Below are positions 7,555 to 16,630 of a stretch of 64,000 bases of DNA, piece after piece; position 1 is the first letter of the stretch; each line of letters opens with the position of its first letter. Both the position numbers and the translations under genes were made by a program. The notes beneath the pieces were generated by a model that saw only the letters and a program-made list of their open reading frames with translations, was not told the origin of the DNA and made no database searches. The stretch is from a bacterium (lineage in GTDB: Bacteria; SZUA-79; Acidulodesulfobacterales; Acidulodesulfobacteraceae): contig JAJYDX010000001.1 of assembly GCA_021777135.1 (NCBI GenBank), positions 1 to 64,000 of the forward strand. The letters run 5' to 3'.

Positions 7555-7809
7555 TTACCATTTCTTATTTTTAATAAAAAAAATATAAAGGTCTTTTAAG
7601 CTGACAGCGTTTAACAATTGCACGCTTATGAGGGAACACAGAGCCGGAATGTCTTTCAGTAAAGAATCTTTATCAGAAATTACCGTCAAAACATCATCCT
7701 GCTTTAAAGTTTTAAGTTTTTGGACGACCGCCCATACAGGAGGTCCTCAGCAAAGACCCCTTATATCAAGTACGATTCCGCCGTAATTCAAACCTGATTT
7801 AATCTCCAT
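7555..7809 (-). CDS. TusA/SirA-family sulfurtransferase-like selenoprotein (in-frame UGA)
   Basis: 84-residue TusA-family protein read through one in-frame TGA at 7749-7747. The family signature is D-x-R-G-L-x-C-P-x-P; here it reads LDIRGLC-U-GPPV, so UGA (codon 21) falls exactly on the catalytic Cys that carries the persulfide. Downstream the usual TusA pattern continues without a break: LKQDDVLTVISDKDSLLKDI, then a C-terminal strand ending LYIFFIKNKKW. The ATG at 7809 has AAAAGGG upstream. A SECIS-like hairpin follows the UGA. The gene lies in an operon between nusB and rph. TusA proteins pass sulfur or selenium; a Sec version would be a selenoprotein. The main alternative is a nonsense mutation. 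Confidence 0.82.
7720..7746 (-). promoter_or_regulatory. Bacterial SECIS-like hairpin after the UGA codon
   Basis: On the minus strand, bases 13-17 after the UGA (UGGGC) pair with bases 22-26 (GUCCA), with one G-U pair, exposing a GGUC loop at bases 18-21 (7729-7726). The E. coli fdhF SECIS shows GGUC at about bases 19-22 after its UGA, so both loop and distance fit SelB recognition. A competing hairpin (7745-7726, GUAU loop) uses overlapping bases. The structure was assigned by eye. Confidence 0.7.
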
Positions 7810-7855
7810 TTTTTTACCCTTTTCGGTTATTTTAAGTTTTTATAAGCCGATTAAC

Positions 7856-8317
7856 TTATTTAACCTTAACCGCCGCATCCAAGATTCCGTTAATAAAAGC
7901 CGGCGATTCGTCGTTTCCGAATTTTTTTGCTATTTCGATTGCTTCGTTAATAATCACGTTTTTAGGGGTTTCGGGAATAAACATAATCTCGTAAATCGAT
8001 AGCCGTAAAATATTTCTATCTATCCTAGACATCCGTTCAATAGTCCAGTTTTTAGCCAGCAACTTTATGAGACCATCGATTTTTTCCAAGTTAGATAAGG
8101 TCCCTCTTACGATATTCGTAAAGAAATCAAAGATCTCAGAAACATCCTTTTTCCTGTTCAAATCTTCTTTTGTCTTTATAAATCCGTCCCTCATAAGGCT
8201 TTCCGAAGCAAAATCATTATAAAAACGATTTATCTTATAATCTAAATTGCTTATATTTCCGTCTTCTTCGTATAAAAACTGTAAGGCAAGTTCTCTCGCT
8301 TTTCTTCTTTTCGTCAT
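7856..8317 (-). CDS. nusB: Transcription antitermination factor NusB
   Basis: 153-aa all-helical RNA-binding protein that, with S10, binds boxA RNA in rRNA antitermination. The start TKRRKARELALQFLYEEDGN, the core NWTIERMSRIDRNILRLSIYEI and the end VIINEAIEIAKKFGNDESPAFINGILDA are typical. It starts 17 bases after the stop of ribH, the classical ribH-nusB arrangement, and belongs to the riboflavin operon. Confidence 0.96.
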   Translation of the reverse strand: MTKRRKARELALQFLYEEDGNISNLDYKINRFYNDFASESLMRDGFIKTKEDLNRKKDVSEIFDFFTNIVRGTLSNLEKIDGLIKLLAKNWTIERMSRIDRNILRLSIYEIMFIPETPKNVIINEAIEIAKKFGNDESPAFINGILDAAVKVK

Positions 8318-8334
8318 AAATAAATAATTAAAGT

Positions 8335-8814
8335 TCAGCTCTTCTTAATTTTTGCGTAAAGGCTTGCCATTTCTACGGCGGACATCGCAGCATCAAAACC
8401 CTTATTACCCATTTTAGTGCCTGCGCGCGATATCGCCTGCTCAATAGATTCCGCCGTTATTATTCCGTAACTCACCGGAACATTATAATGAATCGAGAGT
8501 TCAGAAATTAATTTAGTAACCTGATTAGACAGTAGGTCGAAATGGTTAGTTTCACCCCTTATGAGCGTTCCAAGACATATTACCGCATCATATTTTTTAG
8601 AGTCAAGAAGCATTTTTACCGCCATAGGGAGCTCGAATGCGCCAGGAACTTTAATTACGAAAACATTATCTTCACTTGCACCAGCTCTTTTAAGATAATC
8701 TAACGCTCCGTCAAGTAATTTAGAGTTAATAAATTCATTAAATCTCGATATAACAATACCAAACTTAAAACCGGCGGCTTTAAGTTCACCTTCTATTAAA
8801 TTAAAGTTGCTCAT
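8335..8814 (-). CDS. ribH: 6,7-dimethyl-8-ribityllumazine synthase
   Basis: 159-aa lumazine synthase that condenses 5-amino-6-ribitylaminouracil with dihydroxybutanone phosphate, the penultimate riboflavin step. Visible motifs are FGIVISRFNEFI (substrate-binding Phe), VPGAFELPMAVK, ICLGTLIRGETNHFD (catalytic His) and PVSYGIITAESIEQAISRAG. It is cotranscribed with ribBA upstream and nusB downstream. Confidence 0.97.
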   Translation of the reverse strand: MSNFNLIEGELKAAGFKFGIVISRFNEFINSKLLDGALDYLKRAGASEDNVFVIKVPGAFELPMAVKMLLDSKKYDAVICLGTLIRGETNHFDLLSNQVTKLISELSIHYNVPVSYGIITAESIEQAISRAGTKMGNKGFDAAMSAVEMASLYAKIKKS

Positions 8815-8851
8815 TTAACTCTCCTAATATTAAATAATTTTATATTTATTA

Positions 8852-10057
8852 TTATTTTATTTTTAATAAATGCCCCAGTTTGGTCTTTTTAGTTTCCAGA
8901 TAGTGCTTGTTTGTTTCATTAGGACATATTTCTATAGGCACTCTTTCGACTATACTTAAACCGTATCCTTCCAATCCTATAATTTTTTTAGGGTTATTAG
9001 TCATAAGCCTCATTTTTCCAACTCCAAGATCGGCTAAAATCTGGGCACCTACGCCGTATTCTCTCAAATCGGGTTTAAACCCTAATTTTTCGTTGGCTTC
9101 AACAGTATCATATCCCTGATCCTGAAGATTATAAGCTTTCAATTTATTTACAAGACCGATGCCCCTGCCTTCCTGCATTAAATATAGCACAACGCCTTTG
9201 CCTTCCTTGTCTATCATTTCCATAGCAGTATAAAGCTGATCTCCGCAGTCGCATCTCATTGACCCGAATATATCTCCGGTAAGACACTGGGAATGAACTC
9301 TGACCAGAACAGGTTCGTCTTTATTAATTTCTCCTTTTACAAGAGCTATATGCTCTTTAAAATCGATATCGTTCGAATAAACTATAATTTTAAAATCCCC
9401 AGCGAATTCAGTTGGTATTTTAGACTCGACAAGGCGTTTAACATGCTTTTCATGTTTAAGCCTGTAATTTATTAAATCTTTAATTGTTAAAATTTTAATA
9501 TCAAATTTTTTTGAAAATTCTATCAAATCTGGCATTCTTGCCATAGTTCCGTCATCGTGCATTATTTCGCAAATTACACCATAAGGCTTAAGCCCTGCTA
9601 TTCGAGCAATGTCTATCGAACCTTCAGTCTGTCCAGTTCTAGTTAACACTCCCCCGTTTTTTCCCCTTAAAGGAAAAATATGACCTGGCCTAACCAAATC
9701 ATCAGGCTTTGCATCGTCTTTTATTGCCGTTAAAATAGTTTTTGCCCTATCATGAGCGGATATACCGGTCGTAACACCCTCTTTTGCCTCTATTGATACT
9801 GTAAAAGCAGTAGTAAATTTGGACTCGTTATTTACAACCATCGGAGGCAAATCTAAAGCGTCTGCCTTTTCCTCGGTTAATGTTAAACATATCAAACCTC
9901 TGGCATATTTCGTCATAAAATTAATAATTTCAGGAGTAGTGTGCTCTGCTGCTACAACCAAATCTCCTTCATTTTCTCTGTCTTCGTCATCTACGAGAAT
10001 AATCATTTTCCCGTTTTTAATATCGAGGGCAGTTTCTTCTACAGTGGCTAAACTCAT
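8852..10057 (-). CDS. ribBA: Bifunctional DHBP synthase / GTP cyclohydrolase II
   Basis: 401-aa fusion making both riboflavin precursors. Residues 1-200 are the RibB domain ([13 protein letters not shown] metal/substrate loop, [21 protein letters not shown]). Residues about 205-401 are GTP cyclohydrolase II ([20 protein letters not shown] zinc site, [25 protein letters not shown]). Both halves retain their catalytic motifs, so the protein should be truly bifunctional. It sits between ribE and ribH. No FMN riboswitch was recognised ahead of the operon. Confidence 0.97.
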   Translation of the reverse strand: MSLATVEETALDIKNGKMIILVDDEDRENEGDLVVAAEHTTPEIINFMTKYARGLICLTLTEEKADALDLPPMVVNNESKFTTAFTVSIEAKEGVTTGISAHDRAKTILTAIKDDAKPDDLVRPGHIFPLRGKNGGVLTRTGQTEGSIDIARIAGLKPYGVICEIMHDDGTMARMPDLIEFSKKFDIKILTIKDLINYRLKHEKHVKRLVESKIPTEFAGDFKIIVYSNDIDFKEHIALVKGEINKDEPVLVRVHSQCLTGDIFGSMRCDCGDQLYTAMEMIDKEGKGVVLYLMQEGRGIGLVNKLKAYNLQDQGYDTVEANEKLGFKPDLREYGVGAQILADLGVGKMRLMTNNPKKIIGLEGYGLSIVERVPIEICPNETNKHYLETKKTKLGHLLKIK

Positions 10058-10131
10058 AAATTAACCTTCCTTTTATGTGGCAGCATTAAAACCTTAAATA
10101 TTCGCCTTTAATTTATCAAAATTTAAATTTA

Positions 10132-10812
10132 TTATATAAACCCGTTTTCAGCTAAAAATTCCATACTTAATCCGCTGCGAACCGAAGATAACTTTGCGGA
10201 TTTATCACCTTCAGCTTCTGCCGTAATACTTTTTAAACGGTTCGCCACTGTTCTTTCTATTATATCAGATTCAAGATTTACATAATCGCCAATCATTTTA
10301 AATTTTAGATTCGTTTCGTCATACGTTAAAGGTATTATGCTTACAAAAAAAACATCGTTTTCAATGCCGTTTATTGTTAAGCTTATTCCATCAATACTTA
10401 TTGAACCTTTGTTTATAACATAATCTTTAACATCAGCATCTATATAATTTATTATTTTTATACCTATAATTACAGAATTACCGTTTATTTTTTTAGCAGA
10501 AATCCTTCCTATGCCATCTATATGACCAAGGACAAAATGACCGGAAATATCTGAATTCACGGAAAGAGCCGGTTCTATATTAACGTTTTCGTTTATTTTT
10601 AAATATTTCAATGCAGAATCTTTTAAAGTAGCAGGCGTATAATTAAAATATAAAATCGGATAGCTAATCTTTTTAACAGTAAGACAGATGCCGTTAACGG
10701 CAATACTCTGTCCGATATATGCGTTTTTTCCGGCAACTTTAACCGATACAGACAAAATCCCGTTATTTAAAGACTTTACGACTCCCTGTTCTTTTATTAT
10801 ACCGCTAAACAT
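10132..10812 (-). CDS. ribE: Riboflavin synthase alpha chain
   Basis: 226-aa homotrimeric enzyme that dismutates two lumazine molecules into riboflavin. It shows the N-terminal MFSGIIKEQGVV and two lumazine-binding repeats, each with a VNGICLTV or IDGISLTI block, the first followed by FNYTPATLKDSAL and then GHFVLGHIDGIGRI. It is slightly longer than typical (about 200-215) owing to a C-terminal tail. Part of the ribD-ribE-ribBA-ribH operon. Confidence 0.96.
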   Translation of the reverse strand: MFSGIIKEQGVVKSLNNGILSVSVKVAGKNAYIGQSIAVNGICLTVKKISYPILYFNYTPATLKDSALKYLKINENVNIEPALSVNSDISGHFVLGHIDGIGRISAKKINGNSVIIGIKIINYIDADVKDYVINKGSISIDGISLTINGIENDVFFVSIIPLTYDETNLKFKMIGDYVNLESDIIERTVANRLKSITAEAEGDKSAKLSSVRSGLSMEFLAENGFI

Positions 10813-10849
10813 ATCTCATTAAGACCGTTGAAATTTATTATTAAATTTA

Positions 10850-11998
10850 TTATTGCTTCGGATAATAAGACAAAAAAACCTCATCTCCAAATTTTTTAAC
10901 ATCTAAGCTGCCTAATTTTATCTTCTCTTTACCTTTTAAGTTTAGATGTTTAAATAAGTCAATGCCATTTTTATCCCCTAAAATATTCGGGGTTAAATTA
11001 ATAATCAGCTTATCGTAATTTTTTTCGCAAATCAAAGAACTAAAAAGTGCCGGCCCTGCCTCGACAAGTATGCTGGTAATTTTTAACCCTCCGCATATTT
11101 TAAATATTTCCTGCAGGTTTAAAAACCTTTTTCCATTTATATAATTATAATATACATCTTCTATAATTGCACCTTTTTCTTTCAAAAGCCTTTTTCTATT
11201 ATCTTTTTCACTATCGTAATCGTTTGAAGTAAAAATTAAAACGTTCCCGTATGAGCTAAAAATTTTAGAACTTGCCGGCGTTGTTAAATCTAAATCTAAA
11301 ATTATCTTAGTCCATTTTTTAGTCAAGAATTTATTTTTAATGCCGTTCCTGTTTGTGCGAACATCCAGTATAGGATCGTCATGCAATACTGTTTTCGCGG
11401 AAACCATTATTGCATCGTTTATGAATCTTAAATAATGCGTATATTCCCGCGACCTGACTGACGAAAGATAATATTTTTTTTGGCTGTTTTTATAGCCTAT
11501 ATTACCATCTAAAGTCACAGCCTCTTTAATCGTTATAAACGGAAGTCCGCTAGCTATATTTTTAAAAAAAACTTCGTTCAGTTTTTTAGCTTGTTCTTCT
11601 AAAATGCCGTAAGCCACTTCTATCCCGTTATTTCTCAAATAATCGAAACCTTTGCCGGCTACCAAAGGATTAGGATCTTTAACAGCCGCTACTACTCTTT
11701 TTATGCCGGATTCTTTTATTTTATAAACGCAAGGAGGGGTTTTTCCAAAATGACCGCACGGTTCTAAGCTGACATAAATTGTGGCACCTCTGGCTTTTTC
11801 TCCTGCATTGTTCAGTGCCTCTACTTCGGCATGTGGCATTCCGGCTTTTTCATGCCAACCTTCGCCTACTATTATCCCGTCTTTAACGACTAATGCGCCT
11901 ACCATAGGATTTGGCGAGGTCAAGCCTGAGGCTTTTTTTGCAAGCTCTATAGTTTTTGATATGAAATATTTATCGGGATTACTGGCTTTCTTATCCAT
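10850..11998 (-). CDS. ribD: Bifunctional riboflavin deaminase/reductase RibD
   Basis: 382-aa enzyme that deaminates and then reduces the pyrimidine intermediate. The N-terminal zinc deaminase has the HAEVEAL and PCGHFGKTPPC ligands, GATIYVSLEPC and VKDPNPLVAGKG. The C-terminal reductase has ITIKEAVTLDGNIGYK and ILVEAGPAL. First gene of the riboflavin block, 33 bases after nrdR. Confidence 0.95.
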   Translation of the reverse strand: MDKKASNPDKYFISKTIELAKKASGLTSPNPMVGALVVKDGIIVGEGWHEKAGMPHAEVEALNNAGEKARGATIYVSLEPCGHFGKTPPCVYKIKESGIKRVVAAVKDPNPLVAGKGFDYLRNNGIEVAYGILEEQAKKLNEVFFKNIASGLPFITIKEAVTLDGNIGYKNSQKKYYLSSVRSREYTHYLRFINDAIMVSAKTVLHDDPILDVRTNRNGIKNKFLTKKWTKIILDLDLTTPASSKIFSSYGNVLIFTSNDYDSEKDNRKRLLKEKGAIIEDVYYNYINGKRFLNLQEIFKICGGLKITSILVEAGPALFSSLICEKNYDKLIINLTPNILGDKNGIDLFKHLNLKGKEKIKLGSLDVKKFGDEVFLSYYPKQ

Positions 11999-12031
11999 AA
12001 AATATAATGGAAAATATTTGCGGTTTTAATT

Positions 12032-12496
12032 CTATGCTTGTTTTTTTATAAGTTCGGAAACATTTTCGTAAAGCTCGTTTATATCTTTAAAAGAAAGATA
12101 AACTGAGGCAAAACGTACATAGCTTATAGCATCCGTATTTTTTAATTTATCGAGGACGTGTTTTCCTATTTCTTCGCTTTTTATCTCTTTTAAATTTGTT
12201 TCTTCAATCCACTTTTCAATAGACTGGACTATTTCTTCGATATTCCGGTAAGGAACGGGTCTTTTTTCACATGCTTTTATAAGACCGTTAAGGAGCTTCT
12301 GCTTATCAAACGTTTCTCTTCTTCCGTCTTTTTTAATAATTAAAGGAGAAGAAGCTACAATCGTTTCTAAAGTAGTAAATCTTTTTCCGCAAATATTACA
12401 CTGTCTTTTTCTTTTAGTTGACCTTCCATCTTTAGATACCCTCGAATCGACTACTTTGTCGTCGTCGTTAAAGCAGTAAGGACATTTCATATACAA
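12032..12496 (-). CDS. nrdR: Transcriptional repressor NrdR
   Basis: 154-aa regulator of ribonucleotide reductase genes. An N-terminal zinc ribbon (Cys5, Cys8, Cys33, Cys36, in KCPYCF and RQCNICGKRF) precedes an ATP-cone domain (about 50-140; IIKKDGRRETFDKQKLLNGL, EIGKHVLDKLKNTDAISYVRFASVY). It lies between glyA and ribD, a common order (glyA-nrdR-ribD) in deltaproteobacteria and others. Confidence 0.97.
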   Translation of the reverse strand: MYMKCPYCFNDDDKVVDSRVSKDGRSTKRKRQCNICGKRFTTLETIVASSPLIIKKDGRRETFDKQKLLNGLIKACEKRPVPYRNIEEIVQSIEKWIEETNLKEIKSEEIGKHVLDKLKNTDAISYVRFASVYLSFKDINELYENVSELIKKQA

Positions 12497-12505
12497 TATA
12501 AAATA

Positions 12506-13753
12506 TTAAATATTTTCATATAGAGGAAATTTATCGCATAAAAGCTTAACTTCTTTTTTAACGCTGTTTTTTATTGTCTCGTCATTCGGATTATTCAGAA
12601 TTTCTATTATTAATTCGCCTATTTTTATCATTTCACCTTCTTTCATACCTCTTGTAGTAACTGCCGGAGTCCCTATTCTTATTCCGCTTGTAACAAAAGG
12701 GGATCTTTCGTCGAAAGGAATTTTGTTTTTATTGACAGTTATGCCTACTTCGTCTAAAAGCGCTTCCGCCTGTTTACCAGTCATTTCAGATTTTCTGAAG
12801 TCTAAAAGCATAAGATGATTATCGGTGCCTCCTGATATTAAGGAAAAACCGTTATTTTTGAGTGTATTTGCAAGCGCGGAAGCATTGAAAACAACTTGCC
12901 TCTGGTAATTTCTAAAATTTTCGCTAAGCGCCTCCTTAAAAGCAACCGCTTTGGCGGCTATTATATGTTCCAGGGGTCCACCCTGGATTCCCGGGAAAAT
13001 AGCAGAATTTAACTCTTTTTCATATTTAGCCTTTGCAAGAATAATTCCGCCTCTGGGACCCCTCAAGGTCTTATGCGTCGTTGTTGTAACAAAATCGGCA
13101 TAAGGAACCGGACTGGGGTGAAGGTCGGCAGCTACAAGTCCAGCAATATGCGCCATATCCACCATAAGATAACATCCGGCTTCATCCGCTATATCCCTGA
13201 ATTTTTTAAAATCTATAGTTCTAGGATAGGCGCTTGCTCCGGCTATTATCATTTTCGGTTTATTCTGCAGGGCGATCTTTCTCAACTCATCATAGTCGAT
13301 AGTCTCAGTAGATTTGTTTACTCCATATGGAACTATATTAAAATATTTTCCCGAAAAATTTACGGAACTTCCATGCGTCAAATGGCCGCCATGCGATAAA
13401 TCCATCCCTAAAACGGTATCACCCGGCTTTAAAAAGGCATAAAATATAGCCATATTCGCCTGTGAGCCGGAATGGGGCTGAACATTTGCATACTCAGCTT
13501 TAAATATCTGCTTAATCCTGTCGATTGCCAACTGTTCTATATCATCTATAAAACCGCATCCACCATAATATCTTTTTTTAGGATACCCCTCGGCATATTT
13601 ATTGGTCAGAACAGAACCCTGCGCTTGCATAACAGCTTTTGAAACAAAATTTTCAGAAGCTATAAGTTCTAAAGAATTTCTTTGCCTGTTTATTTCTTTT
13701 CCTATAAACTCGTAAACTTCGCTGTCTGTTTCTTTTAAATCTTCAAAATTCAA
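12506..13753 (-). CDS. glyA: Serine hydroxymethyltransferase
   Basis: 415-aa PLP enzyme that interconverts serine and glycine and charges tetrahydrofolate with one-carbon units. Motifs: [60 protein letters not shown], and the PLP-lysine motif [15 protein letters not shown]. Normal length. The stop is 9 bases from the nrdR start. Confidence 0.98.
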   Translation of the reverse strand: MNFEDLKETDSEVYEFIGKEINRQRNSLELIASENFVSKAVMQAQGSVLTNKYAEGYPKKRYYGGCGFIDDIEQLAIDRIKQIFKAEYANVQPHSGSQANMAIFYAFLKPGDTVLGMDLSHGGHLTHGSSVNFSGKYFNIVPYGVNKSTETIDYDELRKIALQNKPKMIIAGASAYPRTIDFKKFRDIADEAGCYLMVDMAHIAGLVAADLHPSPVPYADFVTTTTHKTLRGPRGGIILAKAKYEKELNSAIFPGIQGGPLEHIIAAKAVAFKEALSENFRNYQRQVVFNASALANTLKNNGFSLISGGTDNHLMLLDFRKSEMTGKQAEALLDEVGITVNKNKIPFDERSPFVTSGIRIGTPAVTTRGMKEGEMIKIGELIIEILNNPNDETIKNSVKKEVKLLCDKFPLYENI

Positions 13754-13783
13754 TTTATCTCACCCTTTTCTTATAAATTGCAG

Positions 13784-14233
13784 TTATATATTTAGTTTTT
13801 CAATAGAACTTATTTTAGAAATTCTATTTTCATGCCTACCGTCCTCATATTCCGACGACATAAACTTATTTATATACCTTGCCGCTTCGGTAGGAGTCGT
13901 CGTTCTCCCGCCCAGAGTGATTATATTTGCATTATTATGAGCTTTTGCGACCTCTGCGGTATATTCATCATAGATTAATGCGGCCCTTATGCCGTCCACT
14001 TTATTTGCGGCTATGTCCATTCCAATACCTGTTCCGCAAACAAGTATGCCGAAAGAATTTTTATCTTTGTCTTCCCTTACTTTTTCAGCTACTTTAAGAG
14101 CATAATCAGGATAATCCACACTTTTTAAAGAATCCGTCCCTAGATCAATGTATTTTAAGCCCCTTTTTGCAAGGTCTTCTTTTATAGATTCTTTTAATTC
14201 AAAACCGGCATGGTCAGAACCTAAATATATCAT
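13784..14233 (-). CDS. rpiB: Ribose-5-phosphate isomerase B
   Basis: 149-aa isomerase of ribose 5-phosphate and ribulose 5-phosphate. It shows the N-terminal YLGSDHAGFELKESIKEDL, the active-site Cys in ILVCGTGIGMDIAANKV, RAALIYDEYTAEVAKAHNNANIITLGGRT and a late HENRI. It lies 7 bases after fabF. Confidence 0.96.
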   Translation of the reverse strand: MIYLGSDHAGFELKESIKEDLAKRGLKYIDLGTDSLKSVDYPDYALKVAEKVREDKDKNSFGILVCGTGIGMDIAANKVDGIRAALIYDEYTAEVAKAHNNANIITLGGRTTTPTEAARYINKFMSSEYEDGRHENRISKISSIEKLNI

Positions 14234-14240
14234 TTATGTT

Positions 14241-15497
14241 TTAACCCTCCCATTTTTTAAAAACTAATGTTGCATTAGTTCCGCCGAATCCGAATGAATT
14301 GGATATAGCAAATTTAATATCAGCTTTCTGCGCTACATTTGGAACATAATCGAGATCGCATTCCGGGTCGGGTTCTTCTAAATTAATGGTAGGCGGTATA
14401 ATGCCCGTATTAACTGTCAATACGGTTGCAACTGCTTCTATGCCTCCCGCCGCTCCGAGCGCATGTCCTATCATAGATTTAATAGAACTAATTTTAAGGT
14501 TCCCTGCTTTATCTCCAAAAAGTTGTTTTATTGCTTTAGTTTCGTTTAGGTCGTTATAATAAGTAGATGTTCCATGAGCATTTACATAATTAATATCATC
14601 AGGCATTAAACCGCCGTCTTCTATTGCATTTTTCATACTATAATATGCTCCGGTAGCCTCTGGATCAGGCGTAGATAGATGATATGCGTCTGAAGACACA
14701 CCGTATCCGACTATTTCTGCGTATATTGTTGCCCCTCTTTCTATAGCTGCGTTCATTTCTTCAAGGATAACTATACCTGAACCTTCGCTGACAACGAATC
14801 CGTCCCTGTTTTTATCAAACGGCCTGGATGCTTTCGTTGGCTCGTCGTTTCGGGTGGAAAGTGCCTTCATAGCGTTAAATCCGGAAATGCACAAAGGGGA
14901 CACTGTAGATTCTGCACCGCCCGCTATCATTGCGTCTGCATCCCCTCTGACAATAATTTTATATGCGTCTCCTATGGAATTAGTTCCTGTAGAACAGGCA
15001 GAAACAGTACTTGCATTAGGACCTTTAGCTCCGGTCATTATAGAAACCTGTCCTGGAGCAAGGTTTATTAAAAGCATAGGTATAAAAAATGGAGATATCT
15101 TTTTAGGACCGCCTTCCAAAAGCATAGTATGATATTTCTCTATGGTCATAAGCCCACCTATGCCAGCCCCTATCCATACACCTATCCTGTGGGCGTTTGT
15201 GTTTGTAATCTGCAGCCCTGACATATCTAGCGCCATCTTAGAACTGGCAATAGCATAATGTATAAACTGATCCATTTTTTTTACTTCTTTTTTTTCTATA
15301 AATTTTTCCGGATCAAATCCCTTTACCTCTCCTGCTATTTTTGTGGAATATCCTTCAGTGTCGAACCTCGTAATAGGTCCTACGCCGCTTTCTCCCTTTA
15401 CCATTCTATTCCATGAAGTTTCGGCATCATTGCCTAATGCCGTAAGCATGGAATATCCAGTTATAACGACTCTCCTGTTGCAATTAATTTTTTCCAT
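14241..15497 (-). CDS. fabF: 3-oxoacyl-ACP synthase II
   Basis: 418-aa condensing enzyme elongating acyl-ACP in type II fatty-acid synthesis. The Cys-His-His active site is visible: Cys in STVSACSTGTNSIGDA, His in VNAHGTSTYYNDLNET, His in SMIGHALGAAGGIEA, with the C-terminal SFGFGGTNATLVF. It follows acpP, as in E. coli. Confidence 0.98.
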   Translation of the reverse strand: MEKINCNRRVVITGYSMLTALGNDAETSWNRMVKGESGVGPITRFDTEGYSTKIAGEVKGFDPEKFIEKKEVKKMDQFIHYAIASSKMALDMSGLQITNTNAHRIGVWIGAGIGGLMTIEKYHTMLLEGGPKKISPFFIPMLLINLAPGQVSIMTGAKGPNASTVSACSTGTNSIGDAYKIIVRGDADAMIAGGAESTVSPLCISGFNAMKALSTRNDEPTKASRPFDKNRDGFVVSEGSGIVILEEMNAAIERGATIYAEIVGYGVSSDAYHLSTPDPEATGAYYSMKNAIEDGGLMPDDINYVNAHGTSTYYNDLNETKAIKQLFGDKAGNLKISSIKSMIGHALGAAGGIEAVATVLTVNTGIIPPTINLEEPDPECDLDYVPNVAQKADIKFAISNSFGFGGTNATLVFKKWEG

Positions 15498-15521
15498 AAT
15501 AAAAACCGGTCTAATAATAAA

Positions 15522-15755
15522 TTATTTTGTATGTTCGTCGATATATGAAACCGCATCTTGAACCGTCTTAATTTTTTCTGCGTCTTCATCTGATATCTCT
15601 ATCCCGAACTCCTCTTCGAATGCCATAACTAATTCAACGGTATCTAATGAATCCGCACCAAGATCTTCTACGAATGAAGCTTCGTTAGTAACTTCTTCGG
15701 GAGTAACCCCTAGCTGTTCAACTATAATTTCTTTAACTTTGTTTTCTACTGACAT
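15522..15755 (-). CDS. acpP: Acyl carrier protein
   Basis: 77-aa acidic acyl carrier protein. The phosphopantetheine serine is in [20 protein letters not shown]. The start has a strong GGAGGGGGTGAAA-type ribosome site, in line with the high expression of ACP. It sits between fabG and fabF. Confidence 0.98.
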   Translation of the reverse strand: MSVENKVKEIIVEQLGVTPEEVTNEASFVEDLGADSLDTVELVMAFEEEFGIEISDEDAEKIKTVQDAVSYIDEHTK

Positions 15756-15795
15756 TTAATTTCACCCCCTCCTTTTTATTGGTTTTTAATATTTA

Positions 15796-16548
15796 TTACA
15801 TATACATTCCGCCATTTACGTTCATAACCGAACCGGTTATATAGGCGGAAAGTTCTGAACAAAGGAATAGCACCGCATTGGCTATTTCATCCGGTTCGGC
15901 TATTTTATTAAGCGGAATACTTTTTTTGATAGCTTCTTTAATATCTTCCGGAAGTTTATCTGTCATAACCGTTTTAATAAAACCTGGCGCGATTGCGTTT
16001 GCAAGAATACCTCTGGCGGCATATTCTTTAGCTATCGATTTTGTAAGGGCAATTATGCCGGCTTTAGATGCGGCATAATTTGCCTGTCCGGTATTTCCTA
16101 TTTCACCTATTACCGAAGCAATGCTTATTATTCTGCCAGTTTTAGCTTTAACCATGTGTTTTAAAACGTTTTTGGTAATATAAAACATACCGTTCAAGTT
16201 TACGTTTATGACGTCCAACCAGTCTTCGTCGCTCATTCTTATTAGAAGACCGTCTTTAACAATACCGGCATTGTTGACGAGAATATCTATTTTAGATTCT
16301 TTAGATATGATATTTTGAATAATTTCAGATATCTTCTCAGAATTTTTGATATCGGCTTCATAAAAATCAAATTCAGGAGAAATTTTCCCTATTTCGTCTT
16401 TTACGTTTATAAACCTTTTCTCATCTATGTCGATTATTATAACTCTTGCTCCTGCTTTAAGCAAAATTCTGGATATTGATAGACCTATACCGGAAGATCC
16501 GCCTGTAACTATGGCCGTTTTACCTTTCAAATCGATACAGATAGACAT
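15796..16548 (-). CDS. fabG: 3-oxoacyl-ACP reductase
   Basis: 250-aa NADPH-dependent short-chain dehydrogenase, the first reduction of the fatty-acid cycle. Features: GGSSGIGLSISRILL cofactor loop, LVNNAGIVKDGLL, and the Ser-Tyr-Lys set in ISIASVIGEIGNTGQANYAASKAG, ending with INVNGGMYM-like VMNVNGGMYM. It is flanked by fabD and acpP. Confidence 0.96.
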   Translation of the reverse strand: MSICIDLKGKTAIVTGGSSGIGLSISRILLKAGARVIIIDIDEKRFINVKDEIGKISPEFDFYEADIKNSEKISEIIQNIISKESKIDILVNNAGIVKDGLLIRMSDEDWLDVINVNLNGMFYITKNVLKHMVKAKTGRIISIASVIGEIGNTGQANYAASKAGIIALTKSIAKEYAARGILANAIAPGFIKTVMTDKLPEDIKEAIKKSIPLNKIAEPDEIANAVLFLCSELSAYITGSVMNVNGGMYM

Positions 16549-16571
16549 AAAACCACCTCTTTATTTTTACC

Positions 16572-16595
16572 GGGGATAGATTATGGTCTATCCCT
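16572..16595. other. Stem-loop between fabD and fabG
   Basis: An 8-bp perfect stem (16573-16580 with 16587-16594), extended by a G-T pair, around a 6-base loop. In the transcribed (minus) direction no U-tract follows, so it is more likely an mRNA processing or stability element in the fab operon than a terminator. On the plus strand a T-rich run follows. Confidence 0.45.
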
Positions 16596-16630
16596 TTATT
16601 TATCTTACCTTCTATATTACCGATTTTATA

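Noticed and set aside
7555-7809. Reading the TusA-like region as a simple nonsense pseudogene
   Set aside because: Only one stop occurs, it is UGA, it falls exactly on the catalytic Cys codon, the rest of the frame is intact, and a SECIS-like hairpin follows. A random nonsense mutation would rarely meet all of these.
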